Positions 21,517 to 31,992 of a stretch of DNA of 64,000 nt are shown here, piece by piece (position 1 is the stretch's first letter; each line of letters starts with the position of its first letter). Source of the DNA: Prostheceraeus crozeri. Taxonomy: Eukaryota > Platyhelminthes > Polycladida > Euryleptidae. A program made the translations under genes and the position numbers. The notes under the pieces were generated by a model that had not been told where the DNA came from, did not search any database, and worked only from the letters and a program-made list of their open reading frames with translations. Location of the stretch: contig CAJQUW010016138.1 in the NCBI GenBank assembly GCA_907163375.1, positions 605,524-669,523 on the forward strand, written 5' to 3'.

Positions 21517-22640
21517 CAAATAATATGAACTTAAATGAGTATTTTTAGTGTTTTTTACCAATCATAGATTCTAATAAACTATCTGAAACGAAAGCAGTAG
21601 ATCTACCTGCTATTTTTGTCCAAATTTCCCACAATCCTTCTTAATGTCACGTACTTTCCCCTATTTAATCGGATGTAAGCTGATGTTAGATCTTATAAGT
21701 GTTCACGTGTACTTACAGGAAATATACAGTGTATATCGTTGCGATAATGATAAGTATGACTTCTGTTACATTATATCATTTGTTGAAATTAATTCACAGG
21801 TAAAATTGGCTCTAGGTCGTATATAAAATAATGTAAGAGCAGCCAGGTTTATCAATTATCATTATCACATTCTTTGCTGCTTAAGAAAAATACGGTATAT
21901 CATATCATCCATCTCCTCATATAGCGCTTTCAGTGTCTCTGTAGAAAAAAAAGATTTGCTCTTATAACCGCTTTATTGAGAAGATTTTCGGTGTTTATGA
22001 AAAGTTATATACAGCTTAAACCTCGAAATCTTATGTATATACGAATTGTTGAGGCCGTCACACAAGCACTATATAATCGTCTTTCATACAATGATTTACA
22101 TGAATGGCCGTTGAATCATTAAAATTCTTAGGAAATTAATACACTTTATGCTTGTGAAGTAGGCCTACTTCATTTACAGATCATTGTATAATTGATACTG
22201 CATACATAAATTTATATGATATTGTATAAATGTGTGGAGTGAGATTTTACTGTTTAAAATCTTCTACCACAATCACTAGCTTAAATTCATTAGAATATTA
22301 CATTTAAATGATCATAACATGCTCCATTTTTTTACTGCTTCCGTTTCGGCTAACTAAATATGCTAACTATAGTCGTACAAATACGATTAATTATAGTTTA
22401 GGTTCTTTGTCTGAACCTTTTAGCCATCAATTTTTGCTGATGATGTTTTTCAACGAATTTTTGCATATTTCTTGTATTTTATTTCTCGTATTTGAATATA
22501 TGAATACATGACTTGACAGTTCCTTGCTTTCTATTTCGTAGTTCCATTACGTGAACAGAAAAAATGCAAACATTCTACTTATTTGATTAGGCTGTCAGCA
22601 ATACTTAATTTACTGTAGCCATAAAAGAAAATGGGAAGAA
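21517..22640. other. non-coding stretch, probable 3' flank
   Basis: AT-rich with short ORFs only. No element ends or repeats were recognised. One TAGGCCTA-type motif lies near 22157. Confidence 0.45.
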
Positions 22641-24830
22641 GGGGAGCCAGTCCCAAGTGATGCCCATATGGGCTCCCAGATTATACCAATATGGGTCTCA
22701 TATTGGCTTTACCAGTGGGTTCAAATGAGGATTGAGAGAGATATCGCTTAGCTTAAAGTCATCATCTATGAAATTTCTATTTTTCGTAATTATAAGTTGC
22801 TGACATTTTCTTACATTGATTTCCATATGGTTGTGTTCAATCCATTCGAGTACGTCGTTATATGCCACAGCAACAGGGCTAACGTGGTCTATTTTCCGAA
22901 TATTTGCCACCAACGTAATATCATCGGCATATTTCACTGTCAATTTGAAGATCCGAAATGAAATAGTTAAAGAGGATCGGCCCCACGCAAGATCCCTGTG
23001 GAATGCTGCTAGCTACTCTACCGCATGAGCTTAACAATTCTCCAGACTTCACACGAATCAATCTCGAATTCAAATAATTTTTGAAAAAATGAACAATGAA
23101 GTTATCCAAATTATCGTTCTTCATTTTTCTCAACAAGGTGTTGTGCGGAACTTTATCAAGGCCCTTTCGCAAATCAATGGTGAGGATATGGCTCGCAGTC
23201 ATATTATCATTACCCACGTTATCCACTATGAAATTTTCGATTTCTAACAGTGCGCATATCGTTGAGCTTTTTGATCGAAAGCCATACTGTGAGGTGTCAA
23301 CAAAGTGATCAAACCTATCCTTGATGCGTTTCAAATGTAACTTTTCAAAAATGCGTTCTGGAATTGGAAGGAGAGAAATGAGTCTGACGTCTCCCTATTT
23401 CGGCGGCGAGGTTTTGGGCAGCGGGATTACATGCGCAGTCTTCCATACCTTTGGCAAGTCCCCGATATTCAAGCATGCATTGAAGATGAAGCAATGAGGT
23501 TCTGCTAATTCAAATGAAAAAGTTCTCCATATGATGGCTGATACATTCCGGTTCAGGTGCTTGCTTTGAGTTCAAATTTTCCAGGTAGCGATGCACTTCT
23601 TCTGGTTTGAATTGAAAGGGAGCGGGTGCATGTTTACATTCTACCTGAATGTCATCACGCACATAGTGTGATACGACACCACTCTTTACCTCTTCAAGAA
23701 TATCTAACGGATCTCGGTTGTGTTGGCATCTAATTAGCCAGTTATTGGATTTCCTAGATTTCACATTAATTTTCGAATGAATCTGCCATACTGACTTATT
23801 TTCCGATATCATTTTCGTCCCCTGCTTCGCTTTGCTTCCAAAATAGATTCCTTAACTTTATCTCGAAGATGTCTGTAAACAACCAAATTTTTACTTCTTT
23901 AGGCTTGGTACCGTTTATTGATCAGTGCATTTATGACATTGTTCATCCACGGCGGTTGTTTAAAAGATATCTTTATCACATGGGATCAGGTCCATAGCTG
24001 CCCTTAATTTATTGTAAAAGATGTCACTCGCCTCATCCATACTTTTGTCTTTCAACGAATCGATCCAATTGAATTCACAAAGTAATGATTTTGCAGACAT
24101 TATATTTGATTAACGCAAAATTTGGAACTTTGACGTTTTTTTAAATCGAACTTCAACTTATGAGCTTGTTTGATAAACACGATTGAGTGATCACTATGCC
24201 CCAACGGAGGTAATATTCGTGGCCTTAAATAATGATCCTCAAAACAATCTGGAATAAGTGCCAAATACAATGTTGCTTCATTTCGAGTGGGTTGATCTAT
24301 AATATTCACCAGGGAGAAATTTGATACAAATATGTCAGGCTCAACACGATTAAAGTCACCCTCATAATAAAAACATGTGAAGACGGATACTGCCTCAATA
24401 TATTTTCTATAACATCTACGGCAGATAAGCATGCATTTTGCTTTTGCACTGAGTTCAATTTACCTCCGTGTGGAAAATAAATAACCACCAAAATACAGTC
24501 TATAAATTTATGTCAAGCTCTTATCGCAAGCATTTCGGTGTTATCATAATCGCACTGTTGTGCTAAGACAGTGTTTTGAAAATCGGAATAGATCCAACAA
24601 CAGATTCCTCCACCTTTACCACATGATCTATCAGAACGATGAAGAGTATAGTTTGGAACATTAATGGAAGAATCATCAACAGAAGAATCTAGCCAAGATT
24701 CCACAACACATACAAAGTCTGGCTTATTTGAAGACACGAATAATTTCAGTTCATCGATTTTGTTTTTGATGGATCTTGCGTTGATGCAGTATAATGAGGG
24801 TAGAGGAATTTCAGCTTCACGTCATTGAAA
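22640..24830 (-). mobile_element. 5'-truncated LINE (CR1/Jockey-like), minus strand
   Basis: Reading from 24830 to 22640 gives an apurinic endonuclease followed by reverse transcriptase, without ORF1. The endonuclease shows NARSIKNKIDELKLF, VVESWLD and, further on, GHSDHSIVF. The RT shows SQYGFRSKSST, LTIDLRKGLDKVPH, IPQGSCVGPILFNYF and KYADDITLVANI. At least four frame changes break the ORF (pieces 24737-24513, 24491-24306, 24432-24100, 23812-23510, 23334-22921, 22943-22698). Endonuclease plus FADD-like RT fits the CR1/Jockey group; the exact clade is uncertain. No poly-A or target duplication was identified. Confidence 0.88.
22698..24830 (-). pseudogene. LINE ORF2 fragments: endonuclease and reverse transcriptase
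   Basis: The protein is broken into six overlapping or adjacent frames. Endonuclease residues that can be seen are the E of VESWLD and the terminal SDHS motif. RT block A carries the aspartate in LTIDLRKG and block C the pair in YADD, so both metal-binding sites persist in sequence. PQG in block B is intact. The linker between endonuclease and RT (23812-23510) is rich in charged residues. Not functional because of the indels. Confidence 0.85.
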
Positions 24831-24834
24831 TCGG

Positions 24835-25075
24835 ACCACTCTCGGTACAATCGTACCTCTTCTTAGAACAACATCTTCACCCGCTTGTAAAAAAGTCATC
24901 TAAAAAATAAAGGATAAAAGAGTCATCTACGTGACGACGGTAAAATATAACACCATGTCCAAGTTCTGGAACAATGAATATGTATATCAGAATATTCAGA
25001 AGTTCTGAATATAATATATCAGAATTGAGGTCATTTTTATAGTGCTCAATATCCTGCGTATAGAGCTTATTAATA
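24835..25075. other. short non-coding gap
   Basis: AT-rich sequence between the LINE and the Penelope repeat, with a local inverted pair around TCAGAATATTCAGAAGTTCTGA near 24995. Nothing else seen. Confidence 0.4.
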
Positions 25076-26100
25076 ATAATAAAAAGTTTGGAAAAGACCT
25101 TCTTTCGTAACTGTAAGTACCTTTAGTTTCAAGGCGAACCGATCATCATACGAGTTAACAAAGGAAGGGTTATAATTTTGAATTTTAAAGTCACTTTAGT
25201 AGAAGTCTTACTGCTGGAAATTCATAGAAGTTAAGTTATGTAGAAAAAAGTTATGTAGAAAATATCTTAGGTAGGCCAACATAGAATTTTTACTTGATGG
25301 AAGAAAGTTGGAACTTTTTCCTATGTCTGCAGGTTGATATTATTTCATTCCTTTTGTTTAGCATGTTGCTGTTGTATTTTGTCAGTATGTGATATTTTTC
25401 TGCTTGACATAGTGAACAAAATCGTGTACCACTTTTATACTTCTTTGATTGTTCCAATATTTCCCATTTGACTGTAAAGGATTTATCATTTTCTTTCAGG
25501 AACCAGATGTGCTTCGACAGTGTTGTTTCATTCATATATTGATAATTTGAGAAAGATTTTTTGTGATTATTGAACCGTAACTTGAACTCATCTTCTGTTT
25601 GTCCAATGTATGTTTTCGTTTCGTTTTCACTTGTGACCGTAGCTTGATAAACGATGCACTTTTGCAAGCATTCTCCATTCATTGGGCAAGCCGTCTTATT
25701 TCGGCAGTTGCATTTTCTCAAATGTTGATTTTCGTTTTCTTTTGAAGTCAGGAGCTTATTGTTGTGTTGTTTGATCAATTGGCCCAAGTTCGGCATACAA
25801 CTGTAACTGACCTTGATTGTATTTCGATTAAATAGTTTCCGGTAACGATGACATCTTGGAAAATGGCTATCGATAAGCTGAAGGAATTTTCGTCCAATGT
25901 TTGTTTTGACGTTTTGGCTGTAAGGAGGATTAAACCATATTATTTTCCTTGTTCGTTTTCTTCTTACATTTAGTCCATGGGCCAGACCAGATATCGGTAC
26001 CACCTCGGGTCAAAAAACGAAAGTGTAATAGAAATGTTAATTGGGTCCATATAAGTTAGAAAAAGTGTGATAGCAGTCTCAGATCGGTAGCTTACTCCTT
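25076..26100 (-). mobile_element. Penelope-like element, family A, copy 1 (C-terminal half)
   Basis: Minus-strand ORF 26003-25290 gives the C-terminal 230 residues of a Penelope-like protein: the motif RKIIWFNPPYSQNVKTNIGR, a cysteine-rich CNCRNKTACPMNGEC linker, and a GIY-YIG endonuclease (TKTYIGQTEDEF with the downstream R-x3-H, then NKRNEI). 25076-25970 is the inverted partner of 31098-31992 with very few differences. The first 20 or so codons of the ORF come from a non-coding terminal segment that is also found, inverted, at 30290-30430, which I interpret as the family's pseudo-LTR region. The RT is absent. Confidence 0.88.
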
Positions 26101-27105
26101 GATTTTCACATGTTTTTGAATTTAGTGCGTCGCTATTAATTCTGGAAAATCCAACGTCGCTATTTTCTAATTAATTCCCTGTTGGCTCTAAATCCTTCGA
26201 ACTCCAATATATTTTTCATCAATTGAAAGAAAATTATCGCAACCACTTTTTGATAGGTCTGGGATGCTGATTGTGTCATTTGGGGGTCAACAGAGGACAA
26301 AAAAGCAAACAAAATGATAAGAAAATATTTTTTTGAAAAGATTGCAAATAAACCAATTTAAACTATAATGTCTACAAATGAACATGTTTTCATGAGTTCT
26401 ACGAATACATGCTGTGATGGGCAATGATTGTTGATGAATTCGGAAGAATTCTGATCGACTCATAAGTAGTATATATCGTAAAAACGCGATTTATGAATTT
26501 ATAGAAAAAATATGCACGATAACTATTTTCGCTACAAATCTAACTACTTGTTAATCCTTTCAAATACATTTGTTATTGCATGCATCGCATGCTGTCATAA
26601 CCTAGCGATGGTCAATCATTGATATCAACGTATTAAACCCCATTCCGAGTTCCCAAGATTCAGCAATTGATTTGATAATACTGAATGTCACATGTGTTTC
26701 TTACTCGTAGGATTCATTTCAGTTGCAAATCAATTGAGAGGTGAGGGGTACTTTTTGAGCTATGTAGGGTTTAAAATAACAGGCAATTGGTATCATAATA
26801 TGACATCCATATTATGATAATGTAAATCTAAGAATATTCTTTTCATAGAATGACACCATGATGAATAAAAAATGCACTAAATCCAAAAATAGGCAAATTG
26901 ATAAAGTGCGATTTGAATTGTCTTATGTCTCCTGAATGCTTGTAGCCTATATACACGAATTGCTTACCGGTGGCAGGTCTCTGTTTGTTTTGCATGCTTT
27001 GTATGTAAATACTTACGATGTTTCATGCATGTATTCATAAATGCATCCAATGCTTCTCATGCTTAGTCATTATGCTTTCATGCATGCTTTCATACATGCT
27101 TCTAA
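26101..27105. other. non-coding stretch with ATGC-rich cryptic repeats
   Basis: No gene was recognised. Between about 26985 and 27115 short motifs such as ATGCTT, CATGCA and CATGCTTTCAT recur, a weak simple-sequence pattern. Confidence 0.45.
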
Positions 27106-28110
27106 TGCTCCTTCATTGATCATGCTGATATCAGCCTATCAAGAATCAAGAAAGATGAAGCCGACGTTCAATTCCTTGTGCAGCTCATGGAAACAAGTTG
27201 GCTGAACCCAATCAAAATTGAAAATAATGAATTTGTTAGCTTGTCCAGTCCCACTGTCGCACCCTCGGATATTGCAACGGATCTCCTTGATGCTCACCGA
27301 TTCGGGGAAGAAGCTTATCAAACATTCAAACGAGAACGTCCTGAAACAAATACGCCATCCATCAAATTTCATAATAAAATAACGAAATTGAAACTGAAGA
27401 CTTTTACGAACATCACAAAGAAGAAACGCACTCAAGGCCATGCCAAGGAGGTAATTTTGAAAGCAGAAAGGAACCTGTTTGCCCACATTATTCTTGTAGC
27501 TGAAAGCAGAAGCTTACATATGGCGGATGTATTGGCTCATCCTCTCGGTCCGGTACCCTGGGCACTTGCAAATTGTGACGGGACTCTTCGCAGAACTAAC
27601 AAAGCGGCTCTGGCTAGAGAAATGGAGAAAAACACTGCCCCAGTAGAGGTCATTCCAAGCCTATCAACAACAATCATCGACGGAATGAGCGCAATTCAGA
27701 AATTCAAAGGATGTGACCAGACCTTCGCCCAGCTAACAATGTCATTGTTAGTTTATCTTCTGCATGAAGAAGCTCAAAGTCATCGAACTGACATTGTGTT
27801 CGATGTTTACAGAGAGACATCCATCAAGACTGCGGAAAGAATCAAAAGAGGATCTGAAGAAGGAATTCAGTTCAGAAGCATGGCTCCAGGACACAGAAAC
27901 CAGCAATGGCGCAGATTGCTCAGCAGTCTTTCGAGCAAAACGAGTCTGATCAAATTCCTGGTAGAGGAATGGAAGAAACCAACGTACAGAGAGAAACTTC
28001 TGGATAAAATTATTTTCGTGACCTGTGAGAATAAGTGCTTCCAAATCACAACCGAAAAATGTATGGAAGAAGCACAGTTGAATTCATCACATGAACAGGC
28101 CTGTGATTAG
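27106..28110 (+). CDS. conserved metazoan orphan protein, C-terminus missing
   Basis: The frame is open from the TAA at 27103 to TAG at 28108. It has no clear start, and an AG splice acceptor near 27136 suggests that it is an internal exon. I recognise the motifs EVILKAERNLFAHIILVAES, HPLGPVPWALANCDGTLRRT, TTIIDGMSAIQKFKG, DIVFDVYRETSIKTAERIKR and RNQQWRRLLSS from an expanded family of uncharacterised proteins in marine invertebrates. In relatives a D-rich segment like that of PIN/FEN nucleases follows this point; here the protein stops just before it, after SSHEQACD, so the exon ends or was truncated by a small shift. Function unknown. No lesion occurs within the 335 codons, unlike the neighbouring elements. 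Confidence 0.62.
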   Translation, partial: CSFIDHADISLSRIKKDEADVQFLVQLMETSWLNPIKIENNEFVSLSSPTVAPSDIATDLLDAHRFGEEAYQTFKRERPETNTPSIKFHNKITKLKLKTFTNITKKKRTQGHAKEVILKAERNLFAHIILVAESRSLHMADVLAHPLGPVPWALANCDGTLRRTNKAALAREMEKNTAPVEVIPSLSTTIIDGMSAIQKFKGCDQTFAQLTMSLLVYLLHEEAQSHRTDIVFDVYRETSIKTAERIKRGSEEGIQFRSMAPGHRNQQWRRLLSSLSSKTSLIKFLVEEWKKPTYREKLLDKIIFVTCENKCFQITTEKCMEEAQLNSSHEQACD

Positions 28111-30240
28111 CGTATGAGAAAAATTGAGGATCTTTTTGCAAAAATTTGAGGAATGGAAATGGAGTCTAGTATGATAATTGCAAGAAAAACTCCAAATTTT
28201 AGCACGGATTTTGTGCCAAACTTCGTCATGAAAGTCACAACGAAGAAGGCAACCCAGGGTTGACCACACCACACTCCACTACACTTTTTGAAGTTGTGTA
28301 TATTACAAAGGGATATTGACTTGGTCATAATCACTTCCCGCGTTATTACGAATTTAATTTGTTGCCTCAAGTATTATCTACTTAGAATGTGACGAACAGA
28401 GGATGTCAGATCAAGCTGCTGATATCGCTGTGCTTCACGTTATCGTCGTAATTCAATGATGCGTGTCAGATTTGGATACTGCAATTTTTTGAATATAGGA
28501 TATATCCTCAACTACATGCATCTGGGGCTTTGTAATGATTAATTTTTACGGACTTTAGACAAATTTGGGAGGAGAGTAACCCATAAGTATAGAAAGCTTA
28601 AAATCGTTGACGGAATGTTTGTGACTTAAAAAAGTCAGTAATTTATTATGAAGGATGCGCCACATTACACACTAATTTATTAATATTACGTTATACCGCA
28701 TAAATTTTGGTGGCTCTAGTTTGTTAGCGTTTGATCATATCGCTCCGATCTACATTCAAATGAACATGAATACTCTCATACAACACAAAACAAGTGTCGG
28801 GAACAGGCTTGCCGTTAAGTTGTTGGTCTTATCTAGGCAAAAAGTGAAAGATTATCACCTCTACTCTTTGAAGTTGCGCAGAGATATTGACATCCACATC
28901 TTACAGTGGACCCAGGTTGAAAATCTACCAACCCAGGTACTATGTGGTTCAATGTCTTAATTAATCTGAGTTGCGCATACAACGACAAGCAATGTGTGCA
29001 CTAGTTTCACACCACGCTGTGTTCAGCAAATTATGGAAACGATCCATAAGTGAATAATTCATCCAGGATAAATGTCGGTCAGCAGACCCTGGAAAACGTA
29101 GCTGCGAAAAGACTCATGGGATAGCAGAGCTTCACGCGCTTCCAACCCCCGCACGCTAGTGACCAGGGGGCAGATAGACACCAAATTTAGGGACCATCCG
29201 CTTTACCCCGTCGGATGTGTTCATGTTCAGCGGAAATAAAATGGAGGAGAGTGAGTGAAACAAACGCTTCAGTTGATAAGAGCACTGAAATCCAAGTGAG
29301 CTGGGCTACCTATATGCTATCACGTAGTGGATATAGAAGATCGATATCCATAAGTTCTTTAAGAAGTACAGGCATGCATTTGGCAACCCTATAGTCGCAG
29401 AAACATATAAAGAAGGTTGTGAAACAGGTCAAGATAATTAATGAAAATAATTGAATAAGCATTTTATAGTTGGAATTCTAAGCATTATTATGAAGTTAGA
29501 AGTAAAAAATTGCTGACAGTGTTCAAATAGGCTATACAATTTCTGTGGGTTGATCGCAGTGCTTCACTCATTAAATACGTGGAAGCATTGCACTAAGGAG
29601 TTCGACCGACAATAACTTCGGACAACTTCTCTGGTTAGCAAAATAAGTCCGGACGAACCGGAACATCTACAGTCCTGTAGTTTGCAGAAATGGAAACGAC
29701 GTGAAACAAGATCAATTCAACGTAGCAAAGTGCGTCAAGGTAACAAAATAAAAAAAAAGCTAACGACTGGTTAATTTTTGATATGCTAAATATGATTTAA
29801 AAGAAAATTATTATATCCTAAAATGTCTAAAAATTTGAAAATGCTCACTAGAAGGACAAACAACGGTTCTCCTCTCCTCATGTGTAATGAATTGGCGAGT
29901 AAGTCGCTCTTTTCAAAATTATGCTTATCACTTCCATATTGAAAAGATTTTATTTAGCAGTCTGCCCATCAGCAACTGAAAAAACAGCTCATAAAATGAT
30001 CATCGAGAAACGAACACTCTACATGTATCTGCCTACACCTTGTTCTATGTTCAAACAATAGGCCTAGTTTTATAGGCCTAATCTATGTAGCTAACTTCAG
30101 ATTACACTTGTTTTGGATATCAGAGGTACCAAATATGTAGTTTACATATCTTATGACGTATACTGATCATGTTTTAGCCACTCCGTGATGTCTTAATCTT
30201 CAGAATACAAGATGATAGTGAAAAACTCCTTTTTTATTTT
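28111..30240. other. 2.1-kb stretch without recognised gene
   Basis: AT-rich, with short ORFs only (for example 28721-28960, not recognised). A GC-richer island lies at 29090-29290 (CCAACCCCCGCACGCTAGTG region), but it has no tRNA-like or SINE-like A and B boxes that I could see. Two TAGGCCTA-like motifs occur near 30060-30085. Confidence 0.4.
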
Positions 30241-30474
30241 TTGCAGCATGTACACATACACGTATATAAGAGCCATTATCTAACCTTAAGCTACCGATCT
30301 GGCACTGCTATCACACTTTTCTGTGAAGTAGAGACATACAACTACTCAAAAAACATCATTAAGTTTATTCACCCCAGGTGGTACCGATATCGAAATTTTG
30401 GGGCTCTGGCCCAAAGACTAATTGTCATTTTGGTTATATCTCAGTGTGCTATCATGACCACTATTTTTCAGAGC

Positions 30475-31060
30475 ATTTTGGTAATGTTTTTTACTTTGTC
30501 AAATTCAGTTTTATCAGATGATAAAAGTGTTAGCCGCTTTTCGATCATTTTTGGCAGATTGTTTAGAATCGTTGGTGGGTGATTTGAGTTTTTGTTCACA
30601 TAAATCGTTGTATTATTTGGTTTTGCATAAGGTCTGAATTTTCCTGTGGTTAGGTCGAAATGAATGTCCAGAGATTCTGTTGCTTTGATATTGTATTCAA
30701 CTGTGATTTTTAAATTGTACTTCTTGAATATTTCGATTATATCTTTCCTTGCTCGATCGCTTTCAGGACTTAATGCCTTCTTCACAATTGCTAGTCCATC
30801 GTCTCGGTAAAGTCCAATATTATGAATTCCAAATTTGTTTGTCAACTCAGATAGGAGAAATAAACCAACCAACTCACACACTTCTGCTCCGTCAAAACTC
30901 CCTTGTGTTACGTCAAATAATTCTTGGTTGTTTCTCTTGATCCAAATGTCAGTATTGTCAGGTAGCAATGATTTTCTTGCATGCAAAATTGTATTTATCT
31001 CGAGTTCGGTAATAGAGGTGAATTGCTTTGCAAATTCTATAAAATAGCTCTGAAAAATAG
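30475..31060 (-). pseudogene. Penelope family A reverse transcriptase fragment
   Basis: The 250-codon minus ORF includes, after a short antisense leader, an RT region with GLYRDDGLAIVKK. RDDGL replaces the usual YVDD, as in several Penelope lineages. It is followed by LDIHFDLTTGKFRPYAKPNN and LPKMIEKRLTLLSSDKTEFDK, the typical thumb region. The leader upstream of about 31045 (first 55 residues) is not RT: it is the antisense of the neighbouring GIY-YIG copy and the hinge. RT blocks before the RDD motif are missing. Confidence 0.8.
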
Positions 31061-31778
31061 TGGTCATGATAGCACACTGAGATATAACCAAAATGACAAT
31101 GTAAGAAGAAAACGAACAAGGAAAATAATATGGTTTAATCCTCCTTACAGCCAAAACGTCAAAACAAACATTGGACGAAAATTCCTTCATCTTATCGATA
31201 GCCATTTTCCAAGATGTCATCGTTACCGGAAACTATTTAATCGAAATACAATCAAGGTCAGTTACAGTTGTATGTCGAACTTGGGCCAATTGATCAAACA
31301 ACACAACAATAAACTCCTGACTTCAAAAGAAAACGAAAATCAACATTTCAGAAAATGCAACTGCCGAAATAAGACGGCTTGCCCAATGAATGGAGAATGC
31401 TTGCAAAAGTGCATCGTTTATCAAGCTACGGTCACAAGTGAAAACGAAACGAAAACATACATTGGCCAAACAGAAGATGAGTTCAAGTTACGATTCAATA
31501 ATCACAAAAAATCTTTCTCAAATTATCAATATGTGAATGAAACAACACTGTCGAAGCACATCTGGTTCCTGAAAGAAAATGATAAATCCTCTACAGTCAA
31601 ATGGGAAATATTGGAACAATCAAAGAAGTATAAAAGTGGTACACGATTTTGTTCATTATGTCAAGCAGAAAAATATCGCATACTAACAAAATACAACAGC
31701 AACATGCTAAACAAAAGGAATGAAATAATATCAACCTGCAGACATAGGAAAAAGTTCCAACTTTCTTCCATCAAGTAA
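31045..31778 (+). pseudogene. Penelope family A GIY-YIG endonuclease half
   Basis: The plus ORF is nearly identical to the one at 26003-25290: the FNPPYSQNVKTN motif, the CNCRNKTACPMNGEC linker, TYIGQTEDEFKLRFNNHKK with the GIY-YIG tyrosines and arginine, and the CSLCQAEKY cysteine motif. It differs at only a few residues. It lacks an RT in the same orientation, so it is half of an element. Confidence 0.85.
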
Positions 31779-31992
31779 AAATTCTATGTTGGCCTACCTA
31801 AGATATTTTCTACATAACTTTTTTCTACATAACTTAGCTTCTATGAATTTCCAGCAGTAAGACTTCTACTAAAGTGACTTTAAAATTCAAAATTATAACC
31901 CTTCCTTTGTTAACTCGTATGATGATCGGTTCGCCTTGAAACTAAAGGTACTTATAGTTACGAAAGAAGGTCTTTTCCAAACTTTTTATTAT

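Larger units (their letters stand above)
30290..31992 (+). mobile_element. Penelope-like element, family A, copy 2, internally inverted
   Basis: The GIY-YIG half is on the plus strand (31098-31992) while the reverse transcriptase part is on the minus strand (31060-30475). A 55-bp segment at 30421-30474 reappears inverted at 31045-31101 at the hinge, encoding ALKNSGHDSTLRY in both. The terminal segment 30290-30430 is the inverted counterpart of 25985-26095. So the locus holds two partial elements head to head, an arrangement frequent for Penelope elements. Confidence 0.85.

Noticed and set aside
27139-28370. Minus-strand ORFs opposite the orphan gene
   Set aside because: They are shadows of the long plus frame with conserved motifs.
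29090-29290. Possible SINE or tRNA-like sequence in a GC-rich island
   Set aside because: No A and B box pair or clover-leaf could be recognised.
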